A stretch of 64,000 nucleotides of DNA. Origin: Hermetia illucens (taxonomy: Eukaryota; Arthropoda; Insecta; Diptera; Stratiomyidae). A program made the translations under genes and the position numbers. The stretch lies in assembly GCF_905115235.1 (NCBI RefSeq), contig NC_051852.1:160784164-160848163 (forward strand), written 5' to 3'. Positions 1 through 10,904 of this stretch are shown here, piece after piece. The notes below the pieces were generated by a model, which was not told the DNA's origin, searched no databases, and saw only the letters and a list, made by a program, of their open reading frames with translations. The stretch's first letter is position 1, and each line of letters starts with the position of its first letter.

Positions 1-437
1 TTCTTTGGCTTCGCAACAATTGTGAGCATATACTCGATCGAGTTCGCCGTATTTCCTTCAGTTTTGGCGTTAACATATGGCTAACGCACCGTCGGGACGC
101 ATCGAGACCGAGATCTTCCCGTAAAATATGACTCATACTTTGAGTTGAAACGCCCATTTCCGCGAGTTCCAGGCTTTTTTTTTAACTATTATCTTTGCAG
201 CAGCCGAGAGTCCAGAATTACTTCTCCATTTATCGCACTTCCGGAAATGCCAGAATGCTAAGATTTCCGAATGATGGCTGGATATGACTGAAACGGCCAA
301 GCAAGTTAATATCACTCTACCCCAAGGACTATTGGCGGTAACGATATGTCCTTCCTCCATGTTATTCAATGCCATTTTGTTTGTTCACATAGCTACTGTG
401 CTAAAAATGTATCTTGTCATAGTAAATTATTTACTGA
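1..437. other. Unassigned AT-balanced sequence
   Basis: I see no convincing gene, RNA or repeat here. Short open frames on both strands lack any recognisable motif. The right edge is set by the start of an R1-like LINE 3' UTR copy. Confidence 0.4.
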
Positions 438-808
438 TTTATACCGAGTACAGGCTCAGCATTCATACTAGTGGATGCAAGGCCTATCTTATACCTCTGC
501 CGCAATTAAGCGGTACAGCACCCGAGTTGTACAGTGCAATTCCACGCTAGAGTCCCAAGGAGCTCTCCCTATGATGTAGGCATAACCACAACAACCATGA
601 ACTTCCACAAGGGGGCCAACCGCAAATAATCGCCCCGAGAGCACATCCTCCAAGAATTCTCCTGGGGCATATGCTCAGACGGCCATTCCGGTTTCCATGA
701 TACTCACCTCCGGTGAGGCTTCGTAGCAAGAACCACTTCAGATGAGGTCCTTGCAGCCTAATCGCCCTCCTCGAGTAAGTGGTGATGAATTGTGCTGACA
801 GTTACGTC
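438..808 (-). repeat. R1-like LINE 3' UTR fragment
   Basis: This stretch aligns by eye with 21316-21700 over the whole length, including the shared blocks CAGGCTCAGCATTCATAC and GGGGCCAACCGCAAATAA. At 21.2-22.7 kb the same sequence is the 3' UTR of a 5'-truncated R1-like LINE, so this copy is read on the minus strand. It runs up to the block CGCCCTCCTCGAGTA, which is present in the LINE copy but absent from the SINE-like copies, so this is a LINE-type rather than a SINE-type copy. Confidence 0.65.
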
Positions 809-810
809 AC

Positions 811-1402
811 CGTGTTTTACGTGGGTACCTTACCTGTCCCGTGGATTTAATCCCACGGTCCTCTTCGGACACGGATTGATTTTGTGACCACAATCAGAGC
901 CCCGTCGCAATACGCTACGACGGTAACAGTCGCACATACTGAGTGCATGGCTCAGCATGCATACCGGTGGATGCAAGGCTTATTTAAATCTCTACCGAAT
1001 TAAGGAGTATGACTCCCGTGTTGAAACGCAACACCACGTTGAGGCCCGTTACGTTGCGTTCGCTTGAACGTAACCAACAGCCCCCATGAAGCTTCTATTA
1101 GGAGGCCAAACGCATCAATCGAGCTGAACGCACATACAACAGGAATTCTCCTGAAGTATGTGAATTCAGGGGCTATTCTGGTTTCTCTGCTACCAATATA
1201 CTCCTGGTAAGGTTTTGTGACCTATTTCCACTTCAGATGAGTCCCCGTGCAGACTCGGGTTTGGTCCTCCTAATTTGGAATTTGGAGCATTCGCCTACTG
1301 CATCACGGCCGGCAAATCAATGTGATACAGCGTCTCTCGGTGCCACTTGGTTCAGCCGACAGGTTTGTCGCTCCGTCTTCCTCACCGCTATCTCTGAGCA
1401 CC
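811..1402 (-). repeat. SINE-like element X, copy 1
   Basis: About 592 bp with the same two ends as the copy at 20073-20690: GTTTTACGTGGGTACC at the left and the TCTGAGCAC head at the right. Sense is minus. It lies directly against RTE-B sequence that resumes at 1403. It differs from the LINE-type copy next to it by its roughly 200 bp head. No coding capacity. Confidence 0.65.
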
Positions 1403-2215
1403 ATGTACCAGATGGAATTGCTTCAAATGTCGGCAATACTGCCGGAAGTGGAGTGTGAACCAATTTCGTTGAAATTTGCTCGAAATATTCTCGCTATCTA
1501 TCCGTAGCGGCTCTTCGGTCGGTAGACAAAGTATCGTTCTTGCCATTAGCGCAACCGAAGCGTTCCTGTGTGCGTTCGTATCGGCTTTTGGCAAGTCGAT
1601 ACTGATTTTTCTCGCCATCGCGAGTGTCCAGTTTATCGTAAAGATCTTTGTAACGGACTGCTCGAGTAATAGCGATCGCTTTCTATGCTTCTCGATCGGG
1701 ATTCTTGTAAATTTGCCAATTGGTCTGCGTTTTATCCTCGAGAAACTTATGGTGAGGCGTTTCTTTTCTCGGACCTTCATTTGAACATCGCCATTCTAAA
1801 GCCAAGTATCTCGGCTGATGACCCGCTTATCTGGCTTGTGACTCCTATGTGGATCGTGTCATTAATTTGGTTCCTCGTTTATTCGACATTAGCAGTGGTT
1901 GGCAATCGGGTAAATTAAATCACCGACCAGCTGAAATAATGGTGAGCTTCATCAGCTGGTCATAAAATTGTTCGACATTTTAATGGCACCATGGAAACCT
2001 TCAGTGATGACAATGCCAACACCATATTGAGTGTGTGCGCTAGCAAAATAGAGAAGTTTATAGCGATTTTCTATGTCGCAGTTTTTGGCACCATACAATT
2101 GGGTTTCTTGTAGAGCGTAGATATCAATGCGATTTTTCCGGAGGGCTCTTGCGAGTTTCTCGGTCTTTCTAATGAGAGTGCCAATGTTTAGCGTGCAGAT
2201 GCTACTCAACAAGGT
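1403..2215 (-). mobile_element. RTE-B LINE fragment (EN start and EN-RT linker)
   Basis: Minus-strand translations match the better copy at 22.7-23.9 kb: the endonuclease start (CTLNIGT, RKNRIDIYALQET, HTQYGVGI) at 1952-2215 and the linker upstream of RT (TKIFTINWTLAMARK) at about 1400-1790. The two segments are out of order of a complete element by an internal deletion that removes most of the endonuclease domain. Several stops and frame changes mean it is dead. APE-type endonuclease and order are those known for the RTE clade. Confidence 0.7.
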
Positions 2216-3500
2216 AACACCTCTGTAATTGCTGCACTGCTTGATATTCCCTTGATTCTTATGTATGGGACAGATAATGCCTCGCTGCCAGTCATCAGCA
2301 TTGATGGTTGATTGGATTCATTGTCGTAGCTGCATGGGAGCATATACTCGAAAGTGTTCATTGCTTCACTGCTCTATAATTTTTACTCGTTGCAACTTCA
2401 ATGACATTGACTTGTTGTTCAATATGGCTTAAAGTTTCAAATCGACATGGAAATTGCATCGATTCGGGTTAATGCACCAGCCACCACGGGGATATGTATG
2501 TAATTTAGCTCGCTGACTTGACGAGATGAGATCCGGACGAAAAAACGTAGTCAAGTGCTTTGTTTTTGTGTTGATGCAAGAGTTCGATGCTTTCAAATAT
2601 ACTCTATGGAGTGTTTGATAGTAACGAAAAATGCTACTAGTTCTTGGTCGTATGTAAGAAATTCTCAGCTGAACAAAGTTTTCTCTTGAGAAATGCCAAT
2701 AGTTGCCACACGAACGACCATCAGATGGTGATCTGTTTCGAGGTTTATGTCAGCGCATCTCTTGTTACGCACATCCAGGAGAGAATTCCTAAATCTACTG
2801 CTGATCGCGAAGTGGTTGATCTGATTGCTCATACGGTGTCGGTCAGTTGAAACTCAACTGGTCTTATGGCAGGATCTGTGCTCGAACATTGTGCCATCAA
2901 TGACGAGGCGATGGAAGTTACAGAAATCCACGAACCTCCCAGTATTATCGTTACGATCGCCAAGACCGTGTCTCCCCATCACATGTCGGAGCAAGGTGTT
3001 GCCAGAGCTCACCTTGGCATTCAGATCATCCATCAGGATCATAGTGTCACCTTTAGGAAGCATCCGCTAAACTGCGTGTAATTATTCGTAGAAAACATCT
3101 TTCTCTACTATATCGGAAGTCTCTGTTGATACATAGCATTGTGCGATTGTGATGCTCCTTAATCTGGATCGGAATCTTGCAGTTAGAAGTCTGTCAGATA
3201 TCGGCTCCCAGGTCAAGAGAACGCGCTTTGCGGTAGCCGTCAGAAGTATCCCGACGCCGGATTCGTGTCTGCTACCACCTGCTTGCCAGAGTATGAAAAC
3301 ACATCACTATCTTATTTCGTTTCGGCTCAGAATGTCCAGCTTATATCGTTGGAATTCCCGCTTAAATAGGAGAAAGCGAACATTTTGAGGATACTCGCTA
3401 CCGTTGGCGAGGAGCGGGCGCAGATTCCAGAAATCAATCATAGTCCGTTTTTGATAGTCAAAAGTCGGTGCCTTGTGGTCAGTCCCTATCCGTTTCAGCC
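2216..3500 (-). mobile_element. RTE-like LINE endonuclease fragment (second RTE lineage)
   Basis: On the minus strand 2854-3063 encodes a DDLNAKV block followed by GRHGLGDRNDN and GRFVDFCNFHRLVI, the APE endonuclease core seen in many insect RTE elements; 2680-2850 encodes the following part (NQINHFAIS, RNSLLDVRNKR). It differs from both RTE-A and RTE-B in this window. The flanks 2230-2400 and 3100-3500 look like further worn LINE sequence, but I cannot place them exactly. Confidence 0.6.
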
Positions 3501-3994
3501 TCTTACAACAAGAAGGGAAGACTTTGAGTGTATTCTTAAGACCTAACTCACAGGGCTATGCAGGGTAATACATCCAGGTTTCATTGATCTCTTTGACTCG
3601 ATGCGAAAACTGCTGGATTTTTGGCTTAACTCTGCTTCGAGTTTAGTCCTGCGTGTTTCATATGATGAGCCGACAACGCTCACTTTTTCACATATTTCAA
3701 TTTTGTGATCAACAAAATTTAGGTCAGGAAGTTTTTCAATGATTTCCGCACTATTAAAATGGGTTGGTGGTGAATAGGGGCTTGGAGAACTGTAACTGTT
3801 CTGTCCGGTGCCATAATGCCACCATTAATTAATGAACAAAATCACATTTGAAACTGCTTACTAACATACAGTACAGCCAGGAGAGCAATGTCCTCCAGTT
3901 CCTCATAGTTTTACTTCAATTAAACAGCGAATGCCGACCAATATTTTAAAATTTTTGGAATTCTAGCTGGGTGGAAACTTGGAACCTTAGATCG
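3501..3994. other. Unassigned intergenic/repeat-derived sequence
   Basis: No supported gene. The segment lies between two RTE fragments of opposite orientation. I found no long open frame and no repeat shared with the rest of the window. Confidence 0.35.
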
Positions 3995-5005
3995 AGCTCC
4001 GTTCAGAAAATAGGTGGGCTAAGAAACTTAGTGCCAGAAGAACTCGTGCGCTGCGTTCAATTGCTCTACCACGATCCGAAAAGTAAAGTTCGAAGTATGG
4101 CGGGTGTATCAAAACCGCTTCGTGTCTCTCTTGGTGTTCATCAAGGAAGCGCGCTCTCTCCACTCCTCTTTGTTCTTGTCATGGACACCGTCACACGGGA
4201 TATCCAACGTCCAGCGCCCTATACCCTATAGCCCTATAGCATCTGATAGCAAAAATTATCTCAAGCGACTTGTTTAAAAATGGAATGATCGCCTCATGCA
4301 AAACGGTCTCAGATTGAATCTAAACAAAACTGGATTTTTGACGACCGATCCCCATGAAACAGGCACAATCACTGTCAGCGGCAGTGATCTTCCCAGAACT
4401 GAGCGATTTAAATACCTCGGGTCAACGCTATCAGCCAATGAAGAACTGCGTTATGAAATTGCTTCACGCATTAAGGCAACCTGGATGAAGTAGCGTTCCA
4501 CAACTGGTGTTCTTTGTGATCGACATATCAACGAGCGTCTCAAATCTAAAATTGACCGCAGTGTTGTCCGTTCTGTCGTTCTCTAGGGTTCTGAGTGTTG
4601 GCAAAGTATAAAAGATAATGAACGGCGTCTTGCGGTACTGGAGACGAAGATGTTACGATGGACTAGTGGCGTGACACGTTTTGAACATCCGAAATGAGGA
4701 TATCCGCGATCGTTATGGGGTTGCACCGATCGTAGAAAAGTTGGGAGAGAGGCGTCTTTGATGGTATGTTCACGCAATTCATGCTAACGAGAATTCACTT
4801 GCCAAGATTGGTCTGAACATCGAAGTCGATGGTAAACGACCAAAAGGCAGGCCTAAACAACGGTGGGTTGATACGTTGGATGGGGATTTAAAAGTCTCGA
4901 GATTGCACCCAGATCAGGCATTCGATAGAGCCAAATGGCGAAACCGATCACGATGAGCCGACCTCACTTGTGAACTGAACAAAGGCTGAAGAAAAAGAAG
5001 ATTTG
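3995..5005 (+). mobile_element. RTE-B LINE, 3' half of RT ORF, 5'-truncated
   Basis: Plus-strand frames carry the RTE-B reverse transcriptase tail: LVPEELVRCVQLLYHD, GVHQGSALSPLLFVL, RLNLNKTGFLTTDPHE, RFKYLGSTLSAN and, in shifted frames, the C-terminal part (KMLRWTSGVTRF, IGLNIEVDG, KRPKGRPKQRWVDT). A deletion removes the YADD block between about 4225 and 4260. There are several stops and at least three frame changes. The element stops in GCTGAAGAAAAAGAAG, which matches the 3' end of the copies at 19376 and 62119. Confidence 0.75.
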
Positions 5006-5058
5006 TGACAGTTTGCAAAGGATGGTGTCGCTCAGACTTTCCAGAATTTCAATATACA

Positions 5059-5535
5059 GGGTGCATTATAAAAGTAGATTCTGCCATGCCTGGAAAGTAC
5101 CCTGAAACTCCTCGACTGGAATGCCTCTCAGGAACCTTAAAAACGTGAACTTGAATGTTCTCCACTGACTGCCAGTGCTTTCCTTTCAGCTCTTTTTTCA
5201 GGCGGAGGAACAAAAAAGTCACATGGAGTCAAGTCAGGGCGGTAAGGAGGCTGGGATACGACGGAGGTCTTGTTCTGGGTCAAGAAATTGGAAACGTCAA
5301 AGATGACAATCAGCATTGTTTTGATGCGAGACTTGCTCATGCGCGCTTTTTTGGGTTTGTGCCACTTTTCGCATTGGGGTCTCGAAATGCATCCCTGCTT
5401 AGCCTCTTGAGGCATTTGATAAGTGAGCTGTGAGCGCTCCATTACGCAGTGATACAATCGAAAAACAGACTTCGCGCAAAGACACCTCTTAACACTTCTA
5501 CTACTCAGAGCAAACTGAGACAAGGCGCATTTGAA
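5059..5535 (-). mobile_element. mariner-like transposon remnant (transposase C-terminus)
   Basis: The minus strand encodes the end of a mariner transposase: KKARMSKSRIKTMLIVIFD, then PPYRPDLTPCDFF (the final catalytic Asp region) and GIPVEEFQGTFQAWQNLLL. The order matches mariner family transposases but a middle part is deleted and the ORF is broken. The left edge has TACAGGGTGCATTATAAAA, like a mariner inverted terminal repeat next to a TA. The other terminus was not found. It lies immediately upstream of the thiolase gene, so its right edge is close to that gene's promoter. Confidence 0.7.
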
Positions 5536-5582
5536 AGGACAGAACCTCCTCTACAATCTCCGACCGGTCTGATCGCGCTGCG

Positions 5583-7597
5583 ATGTATAGTTGCGGCATA
5601 ATAACCGGCGGAACTCGAACCCGATTCGGAGACTTCGTCGGTAAAATTACGCATTATAGCTTGGTTGGCTAGACTCTTGCTCGTTCTCTAGTTTCAATCG
5701 GTGCTTGCGTTTTCTTTTCACTTCTCCTCCTGGGGATCTCTGTTTGTCGTCCTTAAATAAATGAATTAAACATTGTTTTTCATTTTAAGTTATTTATATT
5801 CTGAACCTTCGGTTTCATTTATGCTTTGAATAAATCATTTTATTCCAGTTTATCGTGGCTTGGCAACAACCGCAACTCCAACAAAAACAAATCGAAGTGG
5901 TCAAAATATTGTTCTTGTTGATGGAGTTCGAACGCCATTTTTATTGTCTGGAACGACTTACTCAAATTTGATGCCACACGATCTCGCTAGACATGCCCTT
6001 CTGTAAGTATCCTTTTAGTTTTATATCGAAAACATACTGAACATTTTTCTGATGCAGGAGTCTACTTCGTAAAACGAAAATCGATAAAGAACTTATCGAC
6101 TATGTCATTTATGGCACAGTTATCCAAGAGGTGAAAACCTCAAATATTGCACGCGAAGCAGCCATTTCAGCTGGCTTTAGTGAGAAAACCCCGGCACATA
6201 CAGTGACGATGGCCTGTATTAGCTCTAATCAGGTATTTTGGTTTGGTTTACTTTATATTTGATGAACTCATGAAGTTATGTATCAGGCGATCACAACAGG
6301 CATGGGATTGATTGCTACAGGAACATTTGATGTTATCGTTGCTGGTGGTGTTGAGTTCATGTCAGATGTGCCAATTCGTCATAACAGAAAAATGAGGTCG
6401 TTAATGTTGAAGGCAAACAAAGCGAAAACCCCACTTCAACAAATCCAACTTCTTTTGTCACTAAGGCCAGGTCATTTTGTCCCCGACGTAAGTTGTTGAT
6501 CCTTGAGGAATTTTCTTGAAAATCTAATTTATGTGTTCTATCAACAGCTTCCGGCCGTTGCAGAGTTCTCATCTGGGGAGACAATGGGACAATCAGGTGA
6601 CCGTTTAGCAGCTGCATTCAAAGTTTCACGACAGGAGCAAGACGACTATGCTTTAAGGTCCCATACAGTTGCCAAAGAAGCACAAGACAAAGGATACTTC
6701 ACAGATTTAGTTCCATTCAAAGGTAATTGTTTTACTGACTATTAATTATTTGCTGTTATCAATCGTATAAATTGACAGTGTCCGGAGTTAGCAAAGTTGT
6801 TGATAAAGACAACGGTATCCGTGTTTCGTCAAAGGAAGCACTTGCGAAACTAAGGCCAGCTTTCTTCAAACCACACGGAACTGTTACTGCAGCTAATGCA
6901 TCATTTTTGGTAATAAATGACAAGAGTACATTTTCGTTTGGAATTATTCATTTATTATAATCCTCGTTTCAGACTGACGGTGCATCTGCCTGCCTTATAA
7001 TGACTGAAGAGAAAGCCAAGGAGCTTGGTCTAAAACCGAAAGCTTATCTCAGAAACTTTTTGTATGTTTCACAAGATCCTATTGACCAACTTCTACTTTC
7101 ACCCGCTTATGGTATTCCAAAACTGCTTAAGAGGTCTGGACTTACTTTGAAAGACATCGACACATGGGAAATCCATGAAGCATTTGCTGTAGGTCTATGA
7201 TTCATTTTTTTACAAAGTAAATGTTATTATTGTGACTATTTTAATTCACAGGGACAAATTCTAGCAAATCTAAAAGCCCTGGATTCAGATTGGTTCTGCA
7301 AGAACTACATGGGTCTACCAGAGAAATTTGGAACCCCTGATATGAGCAAATGGAACGCATGGGGAGGCTCACTTTCAATTGGTCATCCATTTGCCGCGAC
7401 AGGGGTTCGGCTATGCATGCATTCGGTATGCTCACTAAATTTTTTTAATGTAAACGGAAATTATGATTTTTATGATTTCTTAGGCTCACCGCTTGGTACG
7501 AGAGGATGGTAAATATGGAGTTGTAGCGGCTTGTGCTGCTGGCGGGCAAGGTGTTGCAATGTTGATTGAAAGATATCCGGGTGCAACTGCAGATTAA
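5583..7597 (+). CDS. HADHB: Mitochondrial trifunctional enzyme subunit beta (3-ketoacyl-CoA thiolase), nine exons
   Basis: Catalyses the last, thiolytic step of mitochondrial long-chain beta-oxidation as the beta subunit of the trifunctional protein. Proposed exons: 5583-5640, 5849-6002, 6058-6232, 6287-6487, 6548-6722, 6779-6909, 6973-7188, 7252-7425 and 7484-7597; all junctions are GT/AG, phases agree, and the product is 465 residues (human about 474). Introns are 54-63 bp except the first (208 bp). The thiolase core is clear: VDGVRTPF, nucleophile Cys124 in MACISSNQ, His366 in HEAFA, His415 in GHPFAATG and Cys445 in ACAAGGQG. Exon 1 (ATG at 5583, a basic leader with few acidic residues) rests only on the donor and the matching phase; exons 2-9 are firm. 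Ala418 replaces the usual Gly of GHPFGATG. No breaks, so probably functional. Confidence 0.93.
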
Positions 7598-7812
7598 ATA
7601 TTGTTTTGCGAGTTTCTGTTTAAAGTGTCTAACCCTATTTATTACCGTGTGCCTTTGATATTTTTCTTGAAGGAGAGCGGATGCAATATCAAATAATTTT
7701 TCAACCAGAAGGAATAGACAACAAATGGATTTCTGCTTTAGGTGCGATCAAAGAGCATATAGGAAGTTTGGAAATCCATTTACTTTACATCTGTGAATTT
7801 ATATGAATGAAA

Positions 7813-7818
7813 AATAAA
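7813..7818 (+). promoter_or_regulatory. Candidate polyadenylation signal of the thiolase gene
   Basis: AATAAA lies about 215 bases after the stop codon at 7595-7597, within AT-rich sequence, and no other gene intervenes. Position and motif fit a poly(A) signal. Confidence 0.55.
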
Positions 7819-7899
7819 TTATAAGATTAAAATATTTTTTAAAATTTTTGTTTTATTTCTTTTCCCAATCTCAATGCTTGACCAGCGCCAGGAGTGAAG

Positions 7900-8520
7900 T
7901 TATATATATTTCCTAAATCAACAAACAACAGAAGCATCCAAGTTATACAAGGTTTTGGTCAGGATCAGACCGATCTTGTCTCTCTGAAAGAGGAATTTAC
8001 CGAGAATGAGGTGGACAGTGTACACTTGCTTCTAAAGACTCATTTCTTGGGATCCTGCCCCACCGTGGAGGGCAATAACAATCTATCTACCACAGATAGA
8101 AGGGCAACAAGGAGAACTGGAAAATAGTTAAAAATGGGCGGTGGGAACTTTTAAACCACTGAATTATGCACAGAATATGGTGTCCCAAGGATACTGTTCC
8201 AAAGGGGTCTAAATACAGCCCTAAGTTCCCTCCTGGGTGTGGTAAGGGGCAGTGTAGCCTTGGTATACATACTAAGGACAAAGAGATGGGTAAAAGTGGT
8301 CTTAATTCCAAAAGCTGGAAAAAACCTTTTAACTTTAAATCTTTCAAAATAATTCGCCTGACATCCCCCGTAAGGTTTTACATCCATGGTAACATGCTTG
8401 TCCGGCGGGACCGCAAATAGATACTATACAGCTACCGCCCTCCTCATTGGCTATCAAAGCAATGAAATCATGCGAGTACGCTTGATTTTAAATTGTTTTG
8501 GTCTTAAGCCTGAGTGAGAC
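7900..8520 (+). mobile_element. LOA/I-type LINE fragment (RT N-terminal part), degraded
   Basis: Plus-strand frames show pieces found upstream of and at the start of LOA-type reverse transcriptase: NEVDSVHLLLKTHFLGS (compare NHLLEVHFPGS in the element at 12-16.7 kb) and WVKVVLIPKAGK (compare WRDVKVLFIPKPGK). Frame changes and stops separate the blocks. Ends are approximate. It differs in sequence from the LOA element at 12 kb, so it is another family or a much older copy. Confidence 0.5.
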
Positions 8521-8689
8521 GTAAAGGAAATCAAATCAGTTGTGTTTGAGAAGCCGCACAGACTTGCCATTGCAAAGGTGAGATCGGTGCCTATTGCCTA
8601 CATATTAGTAAAGGCCTTCGTAGCTATTGGCTGTTTTTAAATAGAAAAACTTTAAATGGAAATAAAACACGGAACATTTTTTTAATATT

Positions 8690-9494
8690 CATAAAATTCT
8701 CTTTAATTGATAGATAATTTTATGGCATCAATATTTAGATATGATTTCGGGCGTGGCTGCGACGGCTGGTAGGTACATGGTGTAATCTAAAGGGCCAATT
8801 ATCATATGCTTTTGGTACGAAATTAGGTGATATTTCGGCATTAGAGGGTCGAATGTTGGCTTCCAAGTGCTTGATTGCTTCTGGTCTATTGGCGTAGGCA
8901 TTTAGCTTTACGTATCTCCAGAGAAAGTAATCTAAAGGAGTTAAATCACAAGAACGAGGTGGTCAACAGGTTTAAACCACATGTCAGCAATATTAATGCC
9001 TTCTAATTGGGGCATAAAAAACTTAGTAAGTATGTAACTTTTGGTTTCGTTAAGGACACTGGCAACTCATCAGACGCTGTCTCACCTCTGCCCCATCCCT
9101 TATATAAATTCAAAAACATGACATGTGTATGAATTACCACCAGGACAAAAGCCGCCTAGTAAAATTAATCAAGTAGATGGCGGACTTAGGAGTTCTTTGA
9201 TTCCTGAATGCCCCTTTAGCGCACACTGTTGATTGTAAAGCGCTTCAAACGGTGGAATTTTCTGTCTGTCTGTGTTATGTCGACAATGCCTTGTGGATTA
9301 TCTTCGGTTCAAATGCGGTAACTCTGTTTATTGACGTAGCCATTTAGCTTAAAGTATGCTTCACCACTGAACAATATTTTCAAATCAAATTGTGCAACAA
9401 TCACAATGATTCCTTCGGCTTGAACGCGGCCATGAGACTCCAATTCGTGTACATGTTGAATGTTGAAAGGACGTAGTCCAATATATTTACAGAA
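8690..9494 (-). mobile_element. mariner/Tc1-like transposase remnant
   Basis: Read on the minus strand, short frames give GEAYFKLNGYVNKQSYRI, then PRSCDLTPLDYFLW and YVKLNAYANRPEAIKHLEAN, the central and final catalytic region of IS630-Tc1/mariner transposases (third catalytic Asp in DLTPLDYF). Stops and frame changes are numerous. A piece of repeat Z (9025-9096) lies inside it. This is a different lineage from the remnant at 5.1-5.5 kb. The upstream end abuts a SINE. Confidence 0.65.
9025..9096 (+). repeat. Repeat Z, partial copy
   Basis: Shares GGTTTCNTTA, then GGCAANTCATCAGACGCTG and CTCACCTCTGCCC with the two better copies at 34.73 and 40.67 kb. It diverges after the last block. It sits inside the mariner-like remnant. 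Confidence 0.5.
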
Positions 9495-9679
9495 AACTTC
9501 CCATAAACAGATGTGGTCAGCATTGAGCTCGCTCGAGATTATTACCCTGATTTAACTCAGGTGTTCATTCATAGCTAAATCGATTGGTACCCGACGTCAA
9601 ATCACGATACAAATACCACTGCCACCAGTGAGATTTGAACCGCGACCTTGTGCTTTAACCATTCAGCTATCCGAACACC
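9495..9679 (-). mobile_element. tRNA-derived SINE
   Basis: On the minus strand the element starts near GGTGTTCGGATAGCTGAATG, with an A-box-like block (TAGCTGAATGG, about 9659-9669) and, some 35 bases on, the B box GGTTCAAATCT (about 9630-9640). The sequence that follows (CACTGGTGGCAGTGGTATT, CAATGCTGACCACA) resembles the conserved body of tRNA SINEs I recall from several dipterans. It is inserted beside the mariner remnant. The left end is approximate because the tail is eroded. No acceptor-stem pairing is visible, so it is not a tRNA gene. Confidence 0.7.
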
Positions 9680-10340
9680 GTGGCTTTTGGTTAACGACGA
9701 AAAACCAGCGCCGTTTTATAGCCTGGTGAACCAAGTTTTGCCCATATACTTAAGCAGCGGTGCATCCGTTGACAATATCTTTTTGCGGGAATGCAACGGC
9801 TATGTAATGCTGCCAGTGAAAACCTTCTGTCCACTGACGGATTTGGATAGTTTTAGAGTTTCGTTCGGGCTGGATTTTGGCAAAAATGTTGGAGCGCATG
9901 GCGATCCAATTTTCTTAAACATAACTATGTATATGTGGGGCATGGCATAGGATGTGTTGCCAGTCCATAGCAATGTGCTTCGACTCATCCTTACTGTATT
10001 TTTCTAGGCCACGTTGCTCTAGAGCGGCACACTCTTCGGCCATCCTGAGATAGTGGGTTCCATTCCATGACATGGCCCAAATAAAGCTGTTGTCCTTTTT
10101 CAATATGTGCACTGCCAGTTCCGCCTTCTGATCAATACGTCCATGGGTACCATTCCCGCATGCCAACAAAGTTTCTTATTGTTTCAAACCAGAATACCTT
10201 GATGACACGAAGCAGATGCGTTGATAAAAGCTTGGAGCTTCCGAGTAACAGTGGCTGTTCCTATTCACTTACCACTCGTATATAATAGCACAGAGGGAAG
10301 CTGGAGGGAATATTGACCCGGATAACCTTAATTTGGTGTT
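9680..10340. other. Unassigned sequence with uninterpretable open frames
   Basis: Open frames of 60-100 codons exist on both strands (9648-9950 plus, 9915-10169 minus), but neither shows a recognised motif, signal peptide or splice pattern. Neighbouring debris suggests decayed repeat. Confidence 0.3.
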
Positions 10341-10349
10341 GGTGCTGAG

Positions 10350-10900
10350 ATAGTGGCATTTTTAGATTTTGAACAAAACAACGGAATTGGACTTAGTGTT
10401 TATTAATTTGTCAAACGATATCAAGTTCGTACCGCCTTCGGTAGAAACAATGCTACCTAGATAAACAAATTGTTTCACGCCCTGGGCATTCTGTACATTA
10501 ATAGAAATACGAAGAGTGGCATGACGCATTTCTTCCCCCTTTTCTAAATTCAAAGATAATTGGCTAAGGTCCATAACTCGGTGACAGAGCAGGCTGATGT
10601 CGTTAGCATCCTAAAGCCAAGGCAGTATGACGTATACCAAGTTATCGATGGCGAAGAAGAAAATGTATCGATAATAAAATACTCCCCTCGCCGACTCTGC
10701 TTTCAACTTTGAATTCCTCTGCGATGTCTTATGTTGCTCTAATACGAGCTACTAGTTTTTCAGGAATTTCCCCGTCATGTAAAGCTTTCTCGAAATCCAT
10801 GAAGAGCAGGTAAAACGGTGATCCTCTAATTTGCTCAACTATCAAAAATGTACGCCCCTTAAGTTATTCACAAACATCGTCATAAGCTGCGCATACTTGA
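10350..10900 (-). mobile_element. RTE-like LINE RT fragment
   Basis: On the minus strand 10362-10574 encodes VKQFVYLGSIVSTEGGT, the block after the catalytic motif in RTE-type reverse transcriptases. About 200 bases upstream in element sense (10720-10850) is a worn piece resembling the segment before the catalytic site (FMDFEKALHDG-like, with frame breaks). It is distinct from RTE-A (YLGSKITTDN) and RTE-B (YLGSTLSAN). Confidence 0.6.
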
Positions 10901-10904
10901 GGGA

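Noticed and set aside
8160-8387. Minus-strand frames suggesting a Pro-rich protein
   Set aside because: The plus-strand reading gives LOA-type RT motifs (KVVLIPKAGK), so the minus frames are shadows.
9630-9670. Possible tRNA gene
   Set aside because: Only the A and B boxes are present; acceptor and anticodon stems do not pair, and SINE body sequence follows.
9648-9950. 100-codon plus-strand open frame
   Set aside because: It begins inside the SINE and shows no signal peptide, domain or splice support.
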